NCBI GenBank assembly: GCA_032252755.1
Contig: JAVUPY010000088.1
Span: forward strand, 1 to 64,000
Length of the DNA stretch: 64,000 bases
Direction: 5' to 3'
From: Terriglobia bacterium
GTDB taxonomy: Bacteria > Acidobacteriota > Terriglobia > Terriglobales > Acidobacteriaceae
Made by a program: the position numbers and the translations under genes. This document shows positions 16,352 to 26,553 of this stretch, in pieces (position 1 is the stretch's first letter; the number at the start of each line of letters is the position of its first letter). A model generated the notes under the pieces. The model searched no databases, was not told the DNA's origin, and worked only from the letters and a program-made list of their open reading frames with translations.

Positions 16352-17401
16352 TTAGTATCCGTGCTCTCCCGTCCCGGACAGATCCACTTTTCCCCGGAAC
16401 ATCCGGTAGAGAAACACGAAGTACCCGATGGCGATGATGATCCCGAAACTCCACCACACCAGCGCGACCTTCATCGCGTACTCGCTCGTCACCGAATTCG
16501 CGATGGTCAGGTTGAACTCTGAACCGGTGCTCGCCGGAAGAATAATCGGGTAGAGCGCGAACGCTACACCCACCAGCATCATCGTCAGGTACGCTGAGGA
16601 CGCCAGGAACGCGGCTTTCTCGTTTCCCTTGCGCCCGAACAGGAACATCAGGACGATGCTGCCAAAGACAACCAGAGGAATGATGTAACCGACCGGCGCC
16701 AGATTGAAGTTGTTCAGCACCTCCGGACGGATCGAGAGGGTTGCGATGAGGCTGACAAGGGTGAGCACGAAGAGCGCCGGCGAAAGCGTCACGCCGATAT
16801 TGCGCGCCCGCTGCTGAAGAGGTCCATCGGTCTTCAGCGCGACCCAGTGCGCGCCGTGAACCGCAAGCGCCACCAGCGCCACTACACCGCTCAGCACGGT
16901 GTACCAGTCGAGGATGCCGGGATGCGGACCCACGCGCCAGTTTGTCCACAGCGGCAAGAAGAAGTAGTGATCGGCGCCGAGCGGCACGCCACGAACCACG
17001 TTGCCCAAGGCCGCTCCGTAGAAGATGGCCAGCAGAATGCTGGAGATCGCGAAGACGGAGTCGCACAACTTCTTCCACACGCCGCCTTCGATGTGTGATC
17101 GGAATTCCAGTCCGATCGCGCGTCCCATCAGCATCCACAACACCATGATCAGCGGCAGGTAAAATCCGCTGAAACTTGAAGCGTAGAGTTGCGGAAACGC
17201 AAAATAAAGCGCGCCGCCGGCTGCCAGGAGCCAGACTTCGTTTCCATCCCAGACCGGACCGATCGAGCGAATAACCTTGCGCCGCTCCGTATCATCTTTC
17301 GCTACGAAGAGGTGAAGGGCGCCTGCGCCAATATCAAAGCCGTCGAGAATGACATACGCCGCCAGCATTACGGCAACAATACAGAACCAGAGTGTCGCCA
17401 T
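16352..17401 (-). CDS. cydB: cytochrome bd-type oxidase subunit II
   Basis: Membrane subunit of a bd-type quinol oxidase. It has 349 residues with about eight to nine membrane segments and starts with the typical WFCIVAVMLAAYVILDGFDIGAGAL, including the conserved DGFDxGxG motif. It follows cydA after two bases and is translationally coupled to it. Confidence 0.93.
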   Translation of the reverse strand: MATLWFCIVAVMLAAYVILDGFDIGAGALHLFVAKDDTERRKVIRSIGPVWDGNEVWLLAAGGALYFAFPQLYASSFSGFYLPLIMVLWMLMGRAIGLEFRSHIEGGVWKKLCDSVFAISSILLAIFYGAALGNVVRGVPLGADHYFFLPLWTNWRVGPHPGILDWYTVLSGVVALVALAVHGAHWVALKTDGPLQQRARNIGVTLSPALFVLTLVSLIATLSIRPEVLNNFNLAPVGYIIPLVVFGSIVLMFLFGRKGNEKAAFLASSAYLTMMLVGVAFALYPIILPASTGSEFNLTIANSVTSEYAMKVALVWWSFGIIIAIGYFVFLYRMFRGKVDLSGTGEHGY

Positions 17402-17403
17402 GA

Positions 17404-18777
17404 CTATTTCACCTCCCCGACGAGAATCTTCGGCTCGGGCGCAACGACCTTGGCCGGAACCATTTCAGGTCCATGCGCGATTTCGCGCGTGATGAGGAAG
17501 AAGAACAGCCCCGAAAGGATGGTGTACATTCCAAAGAAACCCAGCAGCGTGAACCACCCATTGCCGGCCGAAACCGTCTTCGAATAGCCCTCCACGGTCC
17601 GCATCAGCCCGTACACGAGATATGGCTGGCGCCCGATCTCCGCCGTCATCCATCCCGCCGTATTAGCAATGTATGGGAACGGGAAGCTCAGCATGAGAAT
17701 CCAGAGCATCCATCGCGCGTTCCACAGCTTCTTGCGCCACAGCAGCAGCGCCGAAACAGTCATGATCGCCATGAAAATAGTCCCGAGGCCGACCATGATG
17801 TGGTAGCTGTAGTAGAGCAGCGGAATGTTCTGCGGCCACTCCGACTTAGGAAAGGCATCCAGGCCCTTCACCTCTGCGCTCCATGAGCGATAGCTGAGCA
17901 GACTGAGAACTTTTGGCACCTCGATCGGATTGTCGATTTTCGCGTTATCCACATCCGGCTGTCCGATGATCACCAGCGGTGCTCCGGGCTGCGTCTGGAA
18001 GAGTGCCTCCATTGCTGCCAGCGTCGCCGGTTGATACTTCACCAGGTTGCGTCCCTGCCCGTCGCCGGTTGGCCCGATCAGCAGGATCGCCGAAATCAAC
18101 CCGGCCACGATTCCCGTCCGCACGAAGATCTGCCCGTGCTCTTCATGACGATGGCTGAGCAGGTAGAACGCTCCCACCGCTGCCATCACGAACGCTCCCG
18201 TCAGTACCGCGCCAGCCATGTTGTGCGCGTACTGCCACAAGGCCCAGGGATTGAGGACCAGCGCCCAGAAACTCGTCAGCGCAACCGAACTGTCAGCCAG
18301 TTTCGTGTAGCCCTGCGGGTGCTGCATCCAGGCGTTGGTCGCGACAATGAAATACCCCGAAATCCACGCGCCGGCGAACACCGCAAAAGCCGACCACCAG
18401 TGCGCCTTCGGGCTCAGCCGCTTCTCTCCATAAAGAAACAGCCCGAGAAACGCGGATTCGAGGAAGAAGGCAAACACGCCTTCCATCGCCAGCGTCTGGC
18501 CGATCACTCCGCCGGCAAAGCGCGAAAAATGTGACCAGTTGGTTCCGAACTGGAATTCCATCGGAATACCGGTAATTACTCCGATGACGAAGTTGATCCC
18601 GAAAATTTTCGCCCAGAAACGGGCCGATTCGTTGTAGCGCTCATTGCCGGTGCGGAGAGCGAGAGTCTTCAGAGCCACGATCAGGGGCGCCAGCCCCATC
18701 GTTAACTGCGGAAACAAGTAGTGATAGGTGACGGTAAACGCAAATTGCAGGCGGTGAACTAAAAGTGCACTGTCCAT
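17404..18777 (-). CDS. cydA: cytochrome bd-type oxidase subunit I
   Basis: Heme-bearing subunit that oxidises quinol and reduces O2. It has 457 residues with about nine membrane segments. The N-terminus has the axial His region in RLQFAFTVTYHYLFPQLTMG. MEFQFGTNW and the GWMTAEIGRQPYLVYG motif are present (GRQPW in most members, Tyr here). The short length and modest loop between helices 6 and 7 point to the short Q-loop or cyanide-insensitive type. A CRP/FNR-type site upstream suggests control by oxygen or redox state. Confidence 0.93.
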   Translation of the reverse strand: MDSALLVHRLQFAFTVTYHYLFPQLTMGLAPLIVALKTLALRTGNERYNESARFWAKIFGINFVIGVITGIPMEFQFGTNWSHFSRFAGGVIGQTLAMEGVFAFFLESAFLGLFLYGEKRLSPKAHWWSAFAVFAGAWISGYFIVATNAWMQHPQGYTKLADSSVALTSFWALVLNPWALWQYAHNMAGAVLTGAFVMAAVGAFYLLSHRHEEHGQIFVRTGIVAGLISAILLIGPTGDGQGRNLVKYQPATLAAMEALFQTQPGAPLVIIGQPDVDNAKIDNPIEVPKVLSLLSYRSWSAEVKGLDAFPKSEWPQNIPLLYYSYHIMVGLGTIFMAIMTVSALLLWRKKLWNARWMLWILMLSFPFPYIANTAGWMTAEIGRQPYLVYGLMRTVEGYSKTVSAGNGWFTLLGFFGMYTILSGLFFFLITREIAHGPEMVPAKVVAPEPKILVGEVK

Positions 18778-18889
18778 AAGGTCCTCGTGATGGGTAGCGC
18801 AGAACGCTCCGGACGCTGTATCGCGCCCTGGCCTGCTGAGCCGTCCTTTTGCGCTGGATGGTTACCCGTCACGATTCTCAGGGTTGGCC

Positions 18890-18917
18890 GTCAATTGACG
18901 CTGTGATTTGGATCACA
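18890..18917. promoter_or_regulatory. CRP/FNR-type operator upstream of cydAB
   Basis: TGTGA-TTTGGA-TCACA (18902-18917) is a perfect inverted repeat equal to the CRP consensus and close to FNR sites. It lies 125 bases before the cydA ATG. It abuts a second palindrome, CGTCAATTGACG (18890-18901). Both are in the cydA upstream region, and no other gene start is near. Confidence 0.65.
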
Positions 18918-19008
18918 TCGAAATGGTTATTCAGCGGGAGGCTTGAGGCACCAACATTCTCTGAGCCTGACGGTACTGAACTAGTCACGATACACGACCG
19001 TGATCCGA

Positions 19009-19521
19009 TCAGCCTCTACCCTTCCGGAGCGCCATCTCCTTGCGTCGGTTCTCCCTTCTCCGCAGCGCGCCCTCGTAGCGTCGCTTCTCATCTTCGGTCT
19101 CGGGGATTACTGGGGGTACGTGACGATGACGCCCGTGCCGGTCGACGGCTACAAATGTGAGGTACGCCGTACTGACGTGCCGACGCTCACCCGTAATGTA
19201 GCTTTCCACCCAGACCTTCACTCCTGTCTCCATCGAGGTATTGAAGGCGCGGTTCACCGACGATCGCAGGATAACGAAATCACCCACATGCACCGGGACA
19301 AGAAAATCGAGATGATCAATCGATGCTGTCACTACGTAGCTCTTCGAGTGACGATGAGCGGCAAGAGCGCCGGCTACGTCGATCCAGTGCATCAAGCGTC
19401 CGCCAAGGAGGGCGCCTAAGGGGTTAGCGTCGTTCGGCAGAACGATCTCGATCATTTCCGATTGGCTCTCGCGAACCGGACGGGGAGCTAAATTTGCAGC
19501 GGACTCTTCCATGGCCGCCAT
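19009..19521 (-). CDS. acyl-CoA thioesterase, hotdog fold
   Basis: A 170-residue protein when started at 19521 (the frame runs further upstream but only as non-protein-like sequence). One hotdog domain (about 20-140) shows the pattern of the YciA/BACH type: NPLGALLGGRLMHWIDVAGALAAHRHS with the catalytic Asp in MHWID, then TASIDHLDFLVPVHVGDFV and the ETGVKVWVES strand. It hydrolyses acyl-CoA in the cytoplasm, with unknown chain length. The C-terminal tail is rich in Arg and Glu. It is divergent from the MFS gene. Confidence 0.85.
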   Translation of the reverse strand: MAAMEESAANLAPRPVRESQSEMIEIVLPNDANPLGALLGGRLMHWIDVAGALAAHRHSKSYVVTASIDHLDFLVPVHVGDFVILRSSVNRAFNTSMETGVKVWVESYITGERRHVSTAYLTFVAVDRHGRHRHVPPVIPETEDEKRRYEGALRRRENRRKEMALRKGRG

Positions 19522-19603
19522 TATATTTGTGAGTTGCCAATCCGTGCACCCGCACCAGCGGTTTACGGATGGCGGACCAAGCGGTACTGTTGTTCGCCCT
19601 TGC

Positions 19604-19626
19604 TGGCTGCTAATGGCTAATGACTG
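19604..19626. repeat. short-word repeat (GGCTAATGACTG type)
   Basis: GGCTGCTAATGGCTAATG is an imperfect tandem word between the divergent thioesterase and MFS genes. A TACAAT -10-like box for the MFS gene follows at 19642-19647. Confidence 0.4.
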
Positions 19627-19665
19627 TCTTTTTGAATAGCGTACAATCACGGCATTTGAGCAACC

Positions 19666-20901
19666 ATGACCTCTGAATCCGCCGCGAACCTGCAATCTTC
19701 CTCCGGCCTGACCCGGCGCCAGGCCTGGCACGCCATGGCTGCCAGCTATCTGGGCTGGACGATGGACGCCTTCGATTTCTTCGTCATCGTCTTCGTCGTC
19801 GACCGCCTCGCGCACGATTTCCAAGTCGCAAAATCGCTCATCATCCTGACCTTCACGGCGACGCTCGCCATGCGGCCTCTCGGTGCCTTTATCTTCGGCA
19901 TACTCGCGGATCGTTATGGCCGCCGCAAGCCGCTGATGGCGAATGTCATCTTCTTCTCCGTAATCGAACTCCTGTGCGGCTTCGCTCCGAACTACACGGT
20001 ATTCCTGATTCTGCGGACGATCTATGGCATCGGCATGGGAGGCGAATGGGGAGTGGGCGCATCGCTCGCCATGGAAAGCTCTCCGAAGCGCTGGCGCGGA
20101 ATCCTCTCAGGCATCCTCCAGAGTGGATACTCCACCGGGTATCTGCTGGCTGCGCTGGCAGCACGCTTCGTGCTCCCCGCCTGGGGCTGGCGACCGATGT
20201 TCTGGCTCGGCGGCGTTCCCGCGCTGCTCGCTTTCTACATCCGACTGCATGTGGTCGAGCCTCGGGCATGGAAGCAAAATCGCCTTGGAAGCGTCCGTGA
20301 CATCTTGCGAACGGTTGGCAGTCACTGGAAGTTGTTCGCCTATCTCACCGTTCTGATGACGCTGTTCATGTTTCTCTCTCATGGAACGCAAGATCTCTAC
20401 CCTGATTTTCTGAAGACCGAGGCCGGCATTTCGGCGGCCCACGTTTCCTACCTCGCGATCCTCTACAACGTGGGCGCGATCATCGGAGCAGTGATCTTCG
20501 GATTGTGGTCGGAGAAGTTGGGTCGCCGCCGCGCGATCGTCGCCGCAATCTTTCTCTCTATTCTCGTCATTCCGGCCTGGGCGTTCGGAAATTCGCTGAT
20601 GACCCTCGCGGTCGGTGCCTTCCTGATGCAAACCGGCGTGCAGGGGGCCTGGGGAATCGTTCCCGCCCACCTCAACGAACTCTCTCCCAATGCTGTCCGC
20701 GGACTGGTCCCCGGGCTCTCCTACCAGTTGGGAATTCTCTTTGCCGCCCCGACGAACTCGATCGAATACGCATTACGGAACTGGCTCGGCTATCGCTGGG
20801 CGCTGGCTTCGTTTGAAATTGCGACGATTGTGCTCCTGGCTATCGTCATCATGCTCGGGCAGGAGCATCACGGAAAGGATTTTGCCGCGACAGCCGACTA
20901 G
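19666..20901 (+). CDS. MFS transporter, sialate/lactate (SHS)-like
   Basis: A 411-residue protein with 12 predicted membrane segments. The helix 2-3 loop motif is FGILADRYGRRKPLM and the second-half counterpart is FGLWSEKLGRRRA, the MFS signatures. The N-terminal WTMDAFDFFVIVFVV with its Asp residues and IGMGGEWGVGASLAMES are characteristic of the sialate/carboxylate symporter group. It probably imports a monocarboxylate with protons; the substrate is not shown by context. There is no clear ribosome binding site before the ATG. Confidence 0.85.
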   Translation: MTSESAANLQSSSGLTRRQAWHAMAASYLGWTMDAFDFFVIVFVVDRLAHDFQVAKSLIILTFTATLAMRPLGAFIFGILADRYGRRKPLMANVIFFSVIELLCGFAPNYTVFLILRTIYGIGMGGEWGVGASLAMESSPKRWRGILSGILQSGYSTGYLLAALAARFVLPAWGWRPMFWLGGVPALLAFYIRLHVVEPRAWKQNRLGSVRDILRTVGSHWKLFAYLTVLMTLFMFLSHGTQDLYPDFLKTEAGISAAHVSYLAILYNVGAIIGAVIFGLWSEKLGRRRAIVAAIFLSILVIPAWAFGNSLMTLAVGAFLMQTGVQGAWGIVPAHLNELSPNAVRGLVPGLSYQLGILFAAPTNSIEYALRNWLGYRWALASFEIATIVLLAIVIMLGQEHHGKDFAATAD

Positions 20902-20904
20902 CAT

Positions 20905-21357
20905 TTAGTTCGCGGTGAGCGTCTCGGTTCGGTGCGACTCGCCCCTTTTCGCGAAATAAGCCTCCAGGAAACGCTCTGCCATCTGCTGCAATACCGGCTC
21001 CGGATGCTGTGCACGCCAGCCGAAAGATCGCGCAAATTCCAGCGTCCCGTGCGCAGCGTGCGCGTGGTCTTTCACCAGCAGCCAGGAGACCCGAACGACT
21101 CCGTCACTGTCGCCACTGACACAGAAGTGCACGGCGTCGGCCGCACGATCCTGCGGCAGATGCGGACAATCCCGCGCGTAGCCAAGATTGCAGTACTGGC
21201 CGAGTTCCTGGTCCGAGGGCCTCGCGCTCTCATGTCCCGGCGCGGTGCAGTGCCCGGCAAAGCCGTCGCCCAGCGGAAGCCGGCGGCGGTGCGGCCACAG
21301 TTCGGCATCGTGCCGAACAGTCGGAAAGAAGTATGGACAAGCCAAGAAACTTCGCAA
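20905..21357 (-). CDS. Cys/His-rich conserved protein of unknown function
   Basis: About 150 residues if begun at the TTG at 21357. The frame is open to an ATG at 21438, but that would place the start only 20 bases from the divergent TPR gene, and the extra residues look unstructured. The body has an ordered set of Cys and His: FLACPYFFPTVRHD, GHCTAPGHES, YCNLGYARDCPHLP, and VHFCVSG. That suggests a metal-binding domain in the first 90 residues. The C-terminal part is helical (LQQMAERFLEAYFAKRGE). I do not recognise the family. It ends three bases from the MFS stop, convergent. Confidence 0.6.
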   Translation of the reverse strand: MRSFLACPYFFPTVRHDAELWPHRRRLPLGDGFAGHCTAPGHESARPSDQELGQYCNLGYARDCPHLPQDRAADAVHFCVSGDSDGVVRVSWLLVKDHAHAAHGTLEFARSFGWRAQHPEPVLQQMAERFLEAYFAKRGESHRTETLTAN

Positions 21358-21442
21358 TGATCGGAATGCGCGGTCATTGTAGACCGGATTGCCCTGTTGA
21401 AATCCGCGGAAATTGCAGGGTTGAAGCCGGGACCACATCTCC

Positions 21443-21451
21443 TGCTACTAT
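21443..21451 (+). promoter_or_regulatory. extended -10 promoter of the TPR gene
   Basis: TGCTACTAT is an extended -10 element ending 7 bases before the ATG at 21459. The transcript would again be leaderless. No ribosome binding site is present. Confidence 0.45.
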
Positions 21452-21458
21452 CTTCGTC

Positions 21459-21782
21459 ATGGCCGATGACCGAATGGCGATGCTGCAGCAAATCCTCGCG
21501 CAGGATCCGGGCAACAAACTCGCAAGGTATGGCTTGGCAATGGAACTCTCGAACGCGGGCCAAACCGATGCAGCAGTCGCGGAATTCCAGACCCTGATCA
21601 CGCAGGACCCGACTTACGCCAACGCGTACTTCATGGCCGCCCAGGCACTGCAGAAGGCCGAACGCGCCGACGAAGCCAAAACCATGCTGGCTCAGGGCAT
21701 CGCGGCCGCCCAGAAGACCGGGAACCGTCACGCCGAGAGCGAAATGCAGGCAATGCTGGATGAACTGGAGATCGGCTACTAG
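21459..21782 (+). CDS. small tetratricopeptide-repeat protein
   Basis: A 107-residue protein made of two to three TPR units: RMAMLQQILAQDPGNKLARYGLAMELSNAGQTDAAVAEFQ, then TLITQDPTYANAYFMAAQALQKAERADEAKTML, then a capping helix. The spacing of Ala, Gly and Tyr follows the 34-residue TPR consensus. It has no signal peptide and should be a cytoplasmic scaffold or adaptor. The start at 21459 is preferred over an upstream ATG because the repeat begins there. Confidence 0.8.
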   Translation: MADDRMAMLQQILAQDPGNKLARYGLAMELSNAGQTDAAVAEFQTLITQDPTYANAYFMAAQALQKAERADEAKTMLAQGIAAAQKTGNRHAESEMQAMLDELEIGY

Positions 21783-21789
21783 CAGCGCC

Positions 21790-22581
21790 TCAGGACAAGT
21801 CCTTCATCTTTGCTCGCATCGCGTTCTCAATCACCCTGGGAAACATGCGATAGGCGAGGATCACCAGGTTGTAGAACCACGGAACGACGATTTCTCTTTT
21901 ATTGCCGACATAGCCATAAAGTGTCGCACGAGCCACCTGTTCCGCCGAAATTCCCCGCTGGTTCGCTGCACGCATCTTCTTGCGGTCCGTTCCGCGGATG
22001 GCGTTCGCCGAGAACTGCGTCTCTACGAATCCGGGGCAAACGTTGAGGATGCGGACGCCTGTTCCCTGGAGTTCGACCCGCGTCGCTCGCGAGACACAGT
22101 TTAGTGCGTGCTTGGTCGCGCCATAAGCTGCCATGTAGGGAACGCCGATGAACCCCGCGACACTGGAAACGTTGATGATGCAACCGCTTCCCTGCTGCCG
22201 CATGACCGGGATGACATGCTGAATGCACTGGATGGTGCCGAAGAGGTTTGTATCGAACATCTTGCGACACGCACTCATATCCATTCGCTGGATCGAGTCC
22301 ACCAGTCCGAAACCGGCGTTGTTCACCCACACATCAACGCGTCCGAAGCGATCGAGCGTCGCACGCAACAAGCCCTCGCTCTGCGCCGGGTCGGAAACGT
22401 CGCATTCGACCGCCAGTGTGCCCGCCAAGTTCCCGATGCGAGAACGCGCAGCCTCGACCCGCTCTAAACTCCGTGAGGAGAGGACAACCTGCGCGCCCTC
22501 TTCGGCAAACACCTTCGCGATCGCCTCGCCGATGCCCATGGAGGCGCCCGTGACCACCACAACCTGCCCGTTCAATCGCAT
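21790..22581 (-). CDS. short-chain dehydrogenase/reductase
   Basis: A 263-residue classical SDR started at 22581 (MRLNGQVVVVTGAS). The nucleotide motif is TGASMGIGEA, NNAG is at about residue 88, and the catalytic Ser and Tyr-Lys appear in NVSSVAGFIGVPYMAAYGATKHAL. The Arg in SSRSLERVEAAR after strand 2 favours NADP(H). The C-terminus carries an extra hydrophobic/basic segment (WFYNLVILAYRMFPRVIENAM) that could touch the membrane. The substrate is unknown. It is divergent from the AAA+ gene. Confidence 0.85.
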   Translation of the reverse strand: MRLNGQVVVVTGASMGIGEAIAKVFAEEGAQVVLSSRSLERVEAARSRIGNLAGTLAVECDVSDPAQSEGLLRATLDRFGRVDVWVNNAGFGLVDSIQRMDMSACRKMFDTNLFGTIQCIQHVIPVMRQQGSGCIINVSSVAGFIGVPYMAAYGATKHALNCVSRATRVELQGTGVRILNVCPGFVETQFSANAIRGTDRKKMRAANQRGISAEQVARATLYGYVGNKREIVVPWFYNLVILAYRMFPRVIENAMRAKMKDLS

Positions 22582-22691
22582 GTCGTTGCTTCTACTTTCC
22601 GGAGAGGGCAAAGTCAAGTTGCCACCCGAAGCCTTACAGATCGCGCAACGCTGAAGCGGTTTTGCTCGTCCAATCGTAGTATCCGCGCTCA

Positions 22692-22724
22692 TCACAGGTA
22701 ACTGTGACGTAATCGGCGTAAAAT
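22692..22724 (+). promoter_or_regulatory. palindromic operator and -10 box before the AAA+ gene
   Basis: TCACAG-GTAA-CTGTGA (22692-22707) is a perfect 6-base inverted repeat overlapping the expected -35 area of a TAAAAT -10 box at 22719-22724. It lies in the divergent gap and could control either gene. Confidence 0.45.
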
Positions 22725-22778
22725 CAGTCCCAAGGATGGCAGCGCCGCGGGATTATGCCTGCGGCGCGGAGGTTCCCC

Positions 22779-24290
22779 GTGAGCAATGTTCCCCGAACAC
22801 TTGGCGAGTTGAGAAAAAGCCCGTTTTCCGAGCAGCGACTGCGGAGCCGTCGCGTGAAGGACGAGATGCGCCAGAACCTTGTGGCGCGCTTGCGCCAGGG
22901 CAGCCCCATCTTCCCCGGCATCATTGGCTACGAAGACACCGTGACGCCGCAGATCGTGAACGCGATTCTCTCCCGCCACAATTTTATCCTGCTCGGCCTG
23001 CGCGGACAGGCCAAGAGCCGCATCCTGCGCGCTCTGACGACGCTTCTCGATGAGCAGATGCCCTATGTAGCCGGCTGCGAAATTCGCGACAATCCCTACG
23101 ATCCTTTGTGCCGGCGGTGCAAGGAACTCGTCGCACGCGAAGGCGACGCGACTCCGATCGCTTACATTGCAGCCGACGATCGTTACGTCGAAAAGCTCGC
23201 GACCCCCGACGTCACCATCGCCGACCTGATCGGCGATATCGATCCCATCAAGGCAGCGAAAGGCGGGCACGAACTCGGGAGCGAATACACCGTCCACTAC
23301 GGGCTGCTTCCGCGCGCCAACCGAGGAATCTTCGCCATCAACGAACTGCCCGACCTCGCCGGGAAAATCCAGGTTGGCCTGTTCAACATCATGCAGGAAG
23401 GCGACGTCCAGATTAAGGGATACCCGGTCCGGCTGCCGCTCGATGTTGCACTCGTCTTCAGCGCGAATCCTGAAGACTACACCGCCCGCGGGAAGATCAT
23501 CACGCCGTTGAAGGATCGTATCGGCTCGGAAATACGCACGCATTATCCGGCCACAGTGGAAGAGGGTATCTCGATTACCTCGCAGGAAGCCTGGACGCGC
23601 CGCGATGGCGACCGATTGCAGGTACCCGGATTCATGAACGAACTGATCGAGCAGATCGCCTTCGTGGCGCGCGAGGACAAGCGCATCGACAAACGCTCCG
23701 GAGTTTCGCAGCGGCTGCCGATCAGCGTCATGGAGAACGTCGTGTCCAACGCGGAGCGTCGCAGTATCAGGGAAGGGTCGAATTTCGTCGTCCCCCGCGT
23801 GGCGGACGTTTACGCGGCAATGCCGTCGATCACCGGCAAACTCGAACTCGAATACGAAGGCGAGATCAAGGGTGCCGACACCGTCGCGCGAGAAATCATC
23901 CGTACGGCCATAGCCCAGGCCTTCGACAAGCATTTCGGAAACGGCGACCTGAAGCAGGTCGTGCAGTGGTTCGAACTTGGCGGCGAAATCCAACTCGCCG
24001 AAACCGCTGCCGATGCGGAGGTCCTGAAAGGGCTAAAGAATATTCAGGGCCTGATGGAGAAAACGTCGGTGCTGAAGTTGGAGAACGCCAATGCACCCGA
24101 AGTGCAGATCTCGGCCGCGGAGTTCATCCTCGAAGGCCTGCACGCACACAAGCGCATAGGTCGCACCGAAGAGCGCGTCTTCACCGCAGGTGAGAAGACG
24201 CCCAAGCGCCCGACCGAGCGCGATTTCCGCCGCGATGACCTCGATGAGGAGATGGAGTTCCGGAAAAAGAACCGACGACCGTTTAACTAG
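22779..24290 (+). CDS. magnesium-chelatase ChlI/BchI-like AAA+ ATPase
   Basis: The GTG start at 22779 is set by GGAGG six bases upstream and gives 503 residues. The AAA+ module has a Walker A of the form GLRGQAKSR (Ala where most have Gly before Lys), Walker B in RGIFAINELPDL, sensor 1 in LVFSANPEDYT and a downstream arginine-rich lid. A Cys cluster, CEIRDNPYDPLCRRCKEL, is inserted after strand 1. There are no pigment genes nearby. The next gene encodes a VWA protein, so this is a MoxR/BchI-type chaperone pair that probably remodels or loads metal into a target protein. The target is unknown. Confidence 0.85.
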   Translation: MSNVPRTLGELRKSPFSEQRLRSRRVKDEMRQNLVARLRQGSPIFPGIIGYEDTVTPQIVNAILSRHNFILLGLRGQAKSRILRALTTLLDEQMPYVAGCEIRDNPYDPLCRRCKELVAREGDATPIAYIAADDRYVEKLATPDVTIADLIGDIDPIKAAKGGHELGSEYTVHYGLLPRANRGIFAINELPDLAGKIQVGLFNIMQEGDVQIKGYPVRLPLDVALVFSANPEDYTARGKIITPLKDRIGSEIRTHYPATVEEGISITSQEAWTRRDGDRLQVPGFMNELIEQIAFVAREDKRIDKRSGVSQRLPISVMENVVSNAERRSIREGSNFVVPRVADVYAAMPSITGKLELEYEGEIKGADTVAREIIRTAIAQAFDKHFGNGDLKQVVQWFELGGEIQLAETAADAEVLKGLKNIQGLMEKTSVLKLENANAPEVQISAAEFILEGLHAHKRIGRTEERVFTAGEKTPKRPTERDFRRDDLDEEMEFRKKNRRPFN

Positions 24291-24311
24291 TTACGAATGC
24301 CAAATGCGGTT

Positions 24312-24345
24312 AACTGGGAACTGAGAACGGGCAACTGAGAACTGC
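24312..24345. repeat. short-word repeat (AACTGAGAAC type)
   Basis: AACTGGGAACTGAGAAC and AACTGAGAACTG stand in tandem between the AAA+ and VWA genes, just ahead of the VWA start. Confidence 0.5.
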
Positions 24346-24351
24346 TTTTTC

Positions 24352-25596
<1,245 letters not shown>

Positions 25597-25623
25597 TTCG
25601 GCCCTAAGTCCTGCGAAATGAAT

Positions 25624-25645
25624 AGCGCGCCGGTTGTGGCGCGCT
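25624..25645. terminator. bidirectional terminator between VWA and CDGSH genes
   Basis: AGCGCGCC-GGTTGT-GGCGCGCT is an 8-base stem located between the convergent stops. T-richness after it is modest. Confidence 0.6.
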
Positions 25646-25668
25646 GTTCACTTCGGCGGCAATTTGTT

Positions 25669-25941
25669 TCAACCTTTGGCGGGACTGCTTGCGGTGGGGT
25701 TGTTCTCCACTGGCTTGGGCTTTTCGTGGACAACTGCTGCTTCGGCCGCCTGGAAACCGATCTTCGAGTGCGTGCCGTCACAAAACGGCTTATTGATGCT
25801 GCCGCCGCAACGGCAGAGCGAGAACGCCCGTTTGCCTGTCAGGTCATACTTGTTGCCATTGGCGTCGAACAGCTCGATTTCGCCCTCTTCACACTCCAGG
25901 CGATAGGGCCCATTCGGGCGTATTGTGATCTTTACCGCCAT
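25669..25941 (-). CDS. CDGSH-type iron-sulfur protein
   Basis: A 90-residue protein with one CDGSH zinc-finger-like 2Fe-2S motif: SLCRCGGSINKPFCDGTHSKIGF, that is C-x-C, then C and His with the spacing of mitoNEET-type clusters. An N-terminal beta region (VKITIRPNGPYRLECEEGEIELFD) is of the type seen in bacterial single-motif members. The tail is Pro/Ala rich. It probably handles electrons or clusters in the cytoplasm; the partner is unknown. Confidence 0.9.
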   Translation of the reverse strand: MAVKITIRPNGPYRLECEEGEIELFDANGNKYDLTGKRAFSLCRCGGSINKPFCDGTHSKIGFQAAEAAVVHEKPKPVENNPTASSPAKG

Positions 25942-26020
25942 GACGTCCTCCGTGTCCTACTCAGTTCGATGCTCAACAGCTGGGCAGAGAAACACGCTAG
26001 TATTCTTCAATACACGCTTC

Positions 26021-26064
26021 GTGAGAAGCCCCTGTCAAGTCTGCAGTGCTAATTGGCTTCTCAC
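26021..26064. promoter_or_regulatory. 10-base perfect inverted repeat in a divergent promoter region
   Basis: GTGAGAAGCC (26021-26030) and GGCTTCTCAC (26055-26064) are exact inverse copies 24 bases apart, between the CDGSH gene and the secreted NTF2-like gene. It could be an operator or a leader hairpin of the plus-strand gene. Confidence 0.45.
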
Positions 26065-26109
26065 AAAGCCTCAACTTTTGTTTGAGCAGCGTCCAGATTG
26101 AGGATACAG

Positions 26110-26553
26110 ATGACCAAAGCTACGGTCCGTTTCGGAATCATCGCAGTCGTTCTTTTCAGCGCCATGGCAGCTCTGCCGCAACGGTCATGGCTGAATTCGT
26201 CGCAAAAGGCTATCGCTGACATCGAAGAACGCTGGTTGCAACACATTGACGACCCTGCTGTCCTGGAATCTATCCTGGCCGACGATTTCGTGCATGTGCT
26301 GCCGTCGGGGTTCATCACCAAGCAGCAGCATATTGACTATGTCAAGACGCATCCCAGGTCGCCGCAAGAGACTCGCCAGTTCGAAACTCTCACAATTCGT
26401 GTTTACGGGGATACCGGGATTGCAGACGGAATCGTATCCGTGAGTAATGCGACGGGCACGCACAAGAGCGTATTCAGCGATGTATTCGTGAAACGCAACG
26501 GCCATTGGCAGGCAGTGAACGCCCAGGAGACTCCTCAGCAACCGCAGCACTAA
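26110..26553 (+). CDS. secreted NTF2-like (DUF4440/SnoaL-type) protein
   Basis: A 147-residue protein started at the ATG with GAGG eight bases upstream. It begins with a signal peptide (MTKATVRFGIIAVVLFSAMAALPQ), followed by one NTF2-like cone domain: IADIEERWLQHIDDPAVLESILADDFVHVLPSG, then DYVKTHP, VRVYGDTGIADGIVSV-type strands and a final FVKRNGHWQAVNAQ. Such domains bind small molecules or act as immunity- or enzyme-like folds. Catalysis is not predictable here. Its last bases overlap the convergent glucosidase gene by four. Confidence 0.8.
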   Translation: MTKATVRFGIIAVVLFSAMAALPQRSWLNSSQKAIADIEERWLQHIDDPAVLESILADDFVHVLPSGFITKQQHIDYVKTHPRSPQETRQFETLTIRVYGDTGIADGIVSVSNATGTHKSVFSDVFVKRNGHWQAVNAQETPQQPQH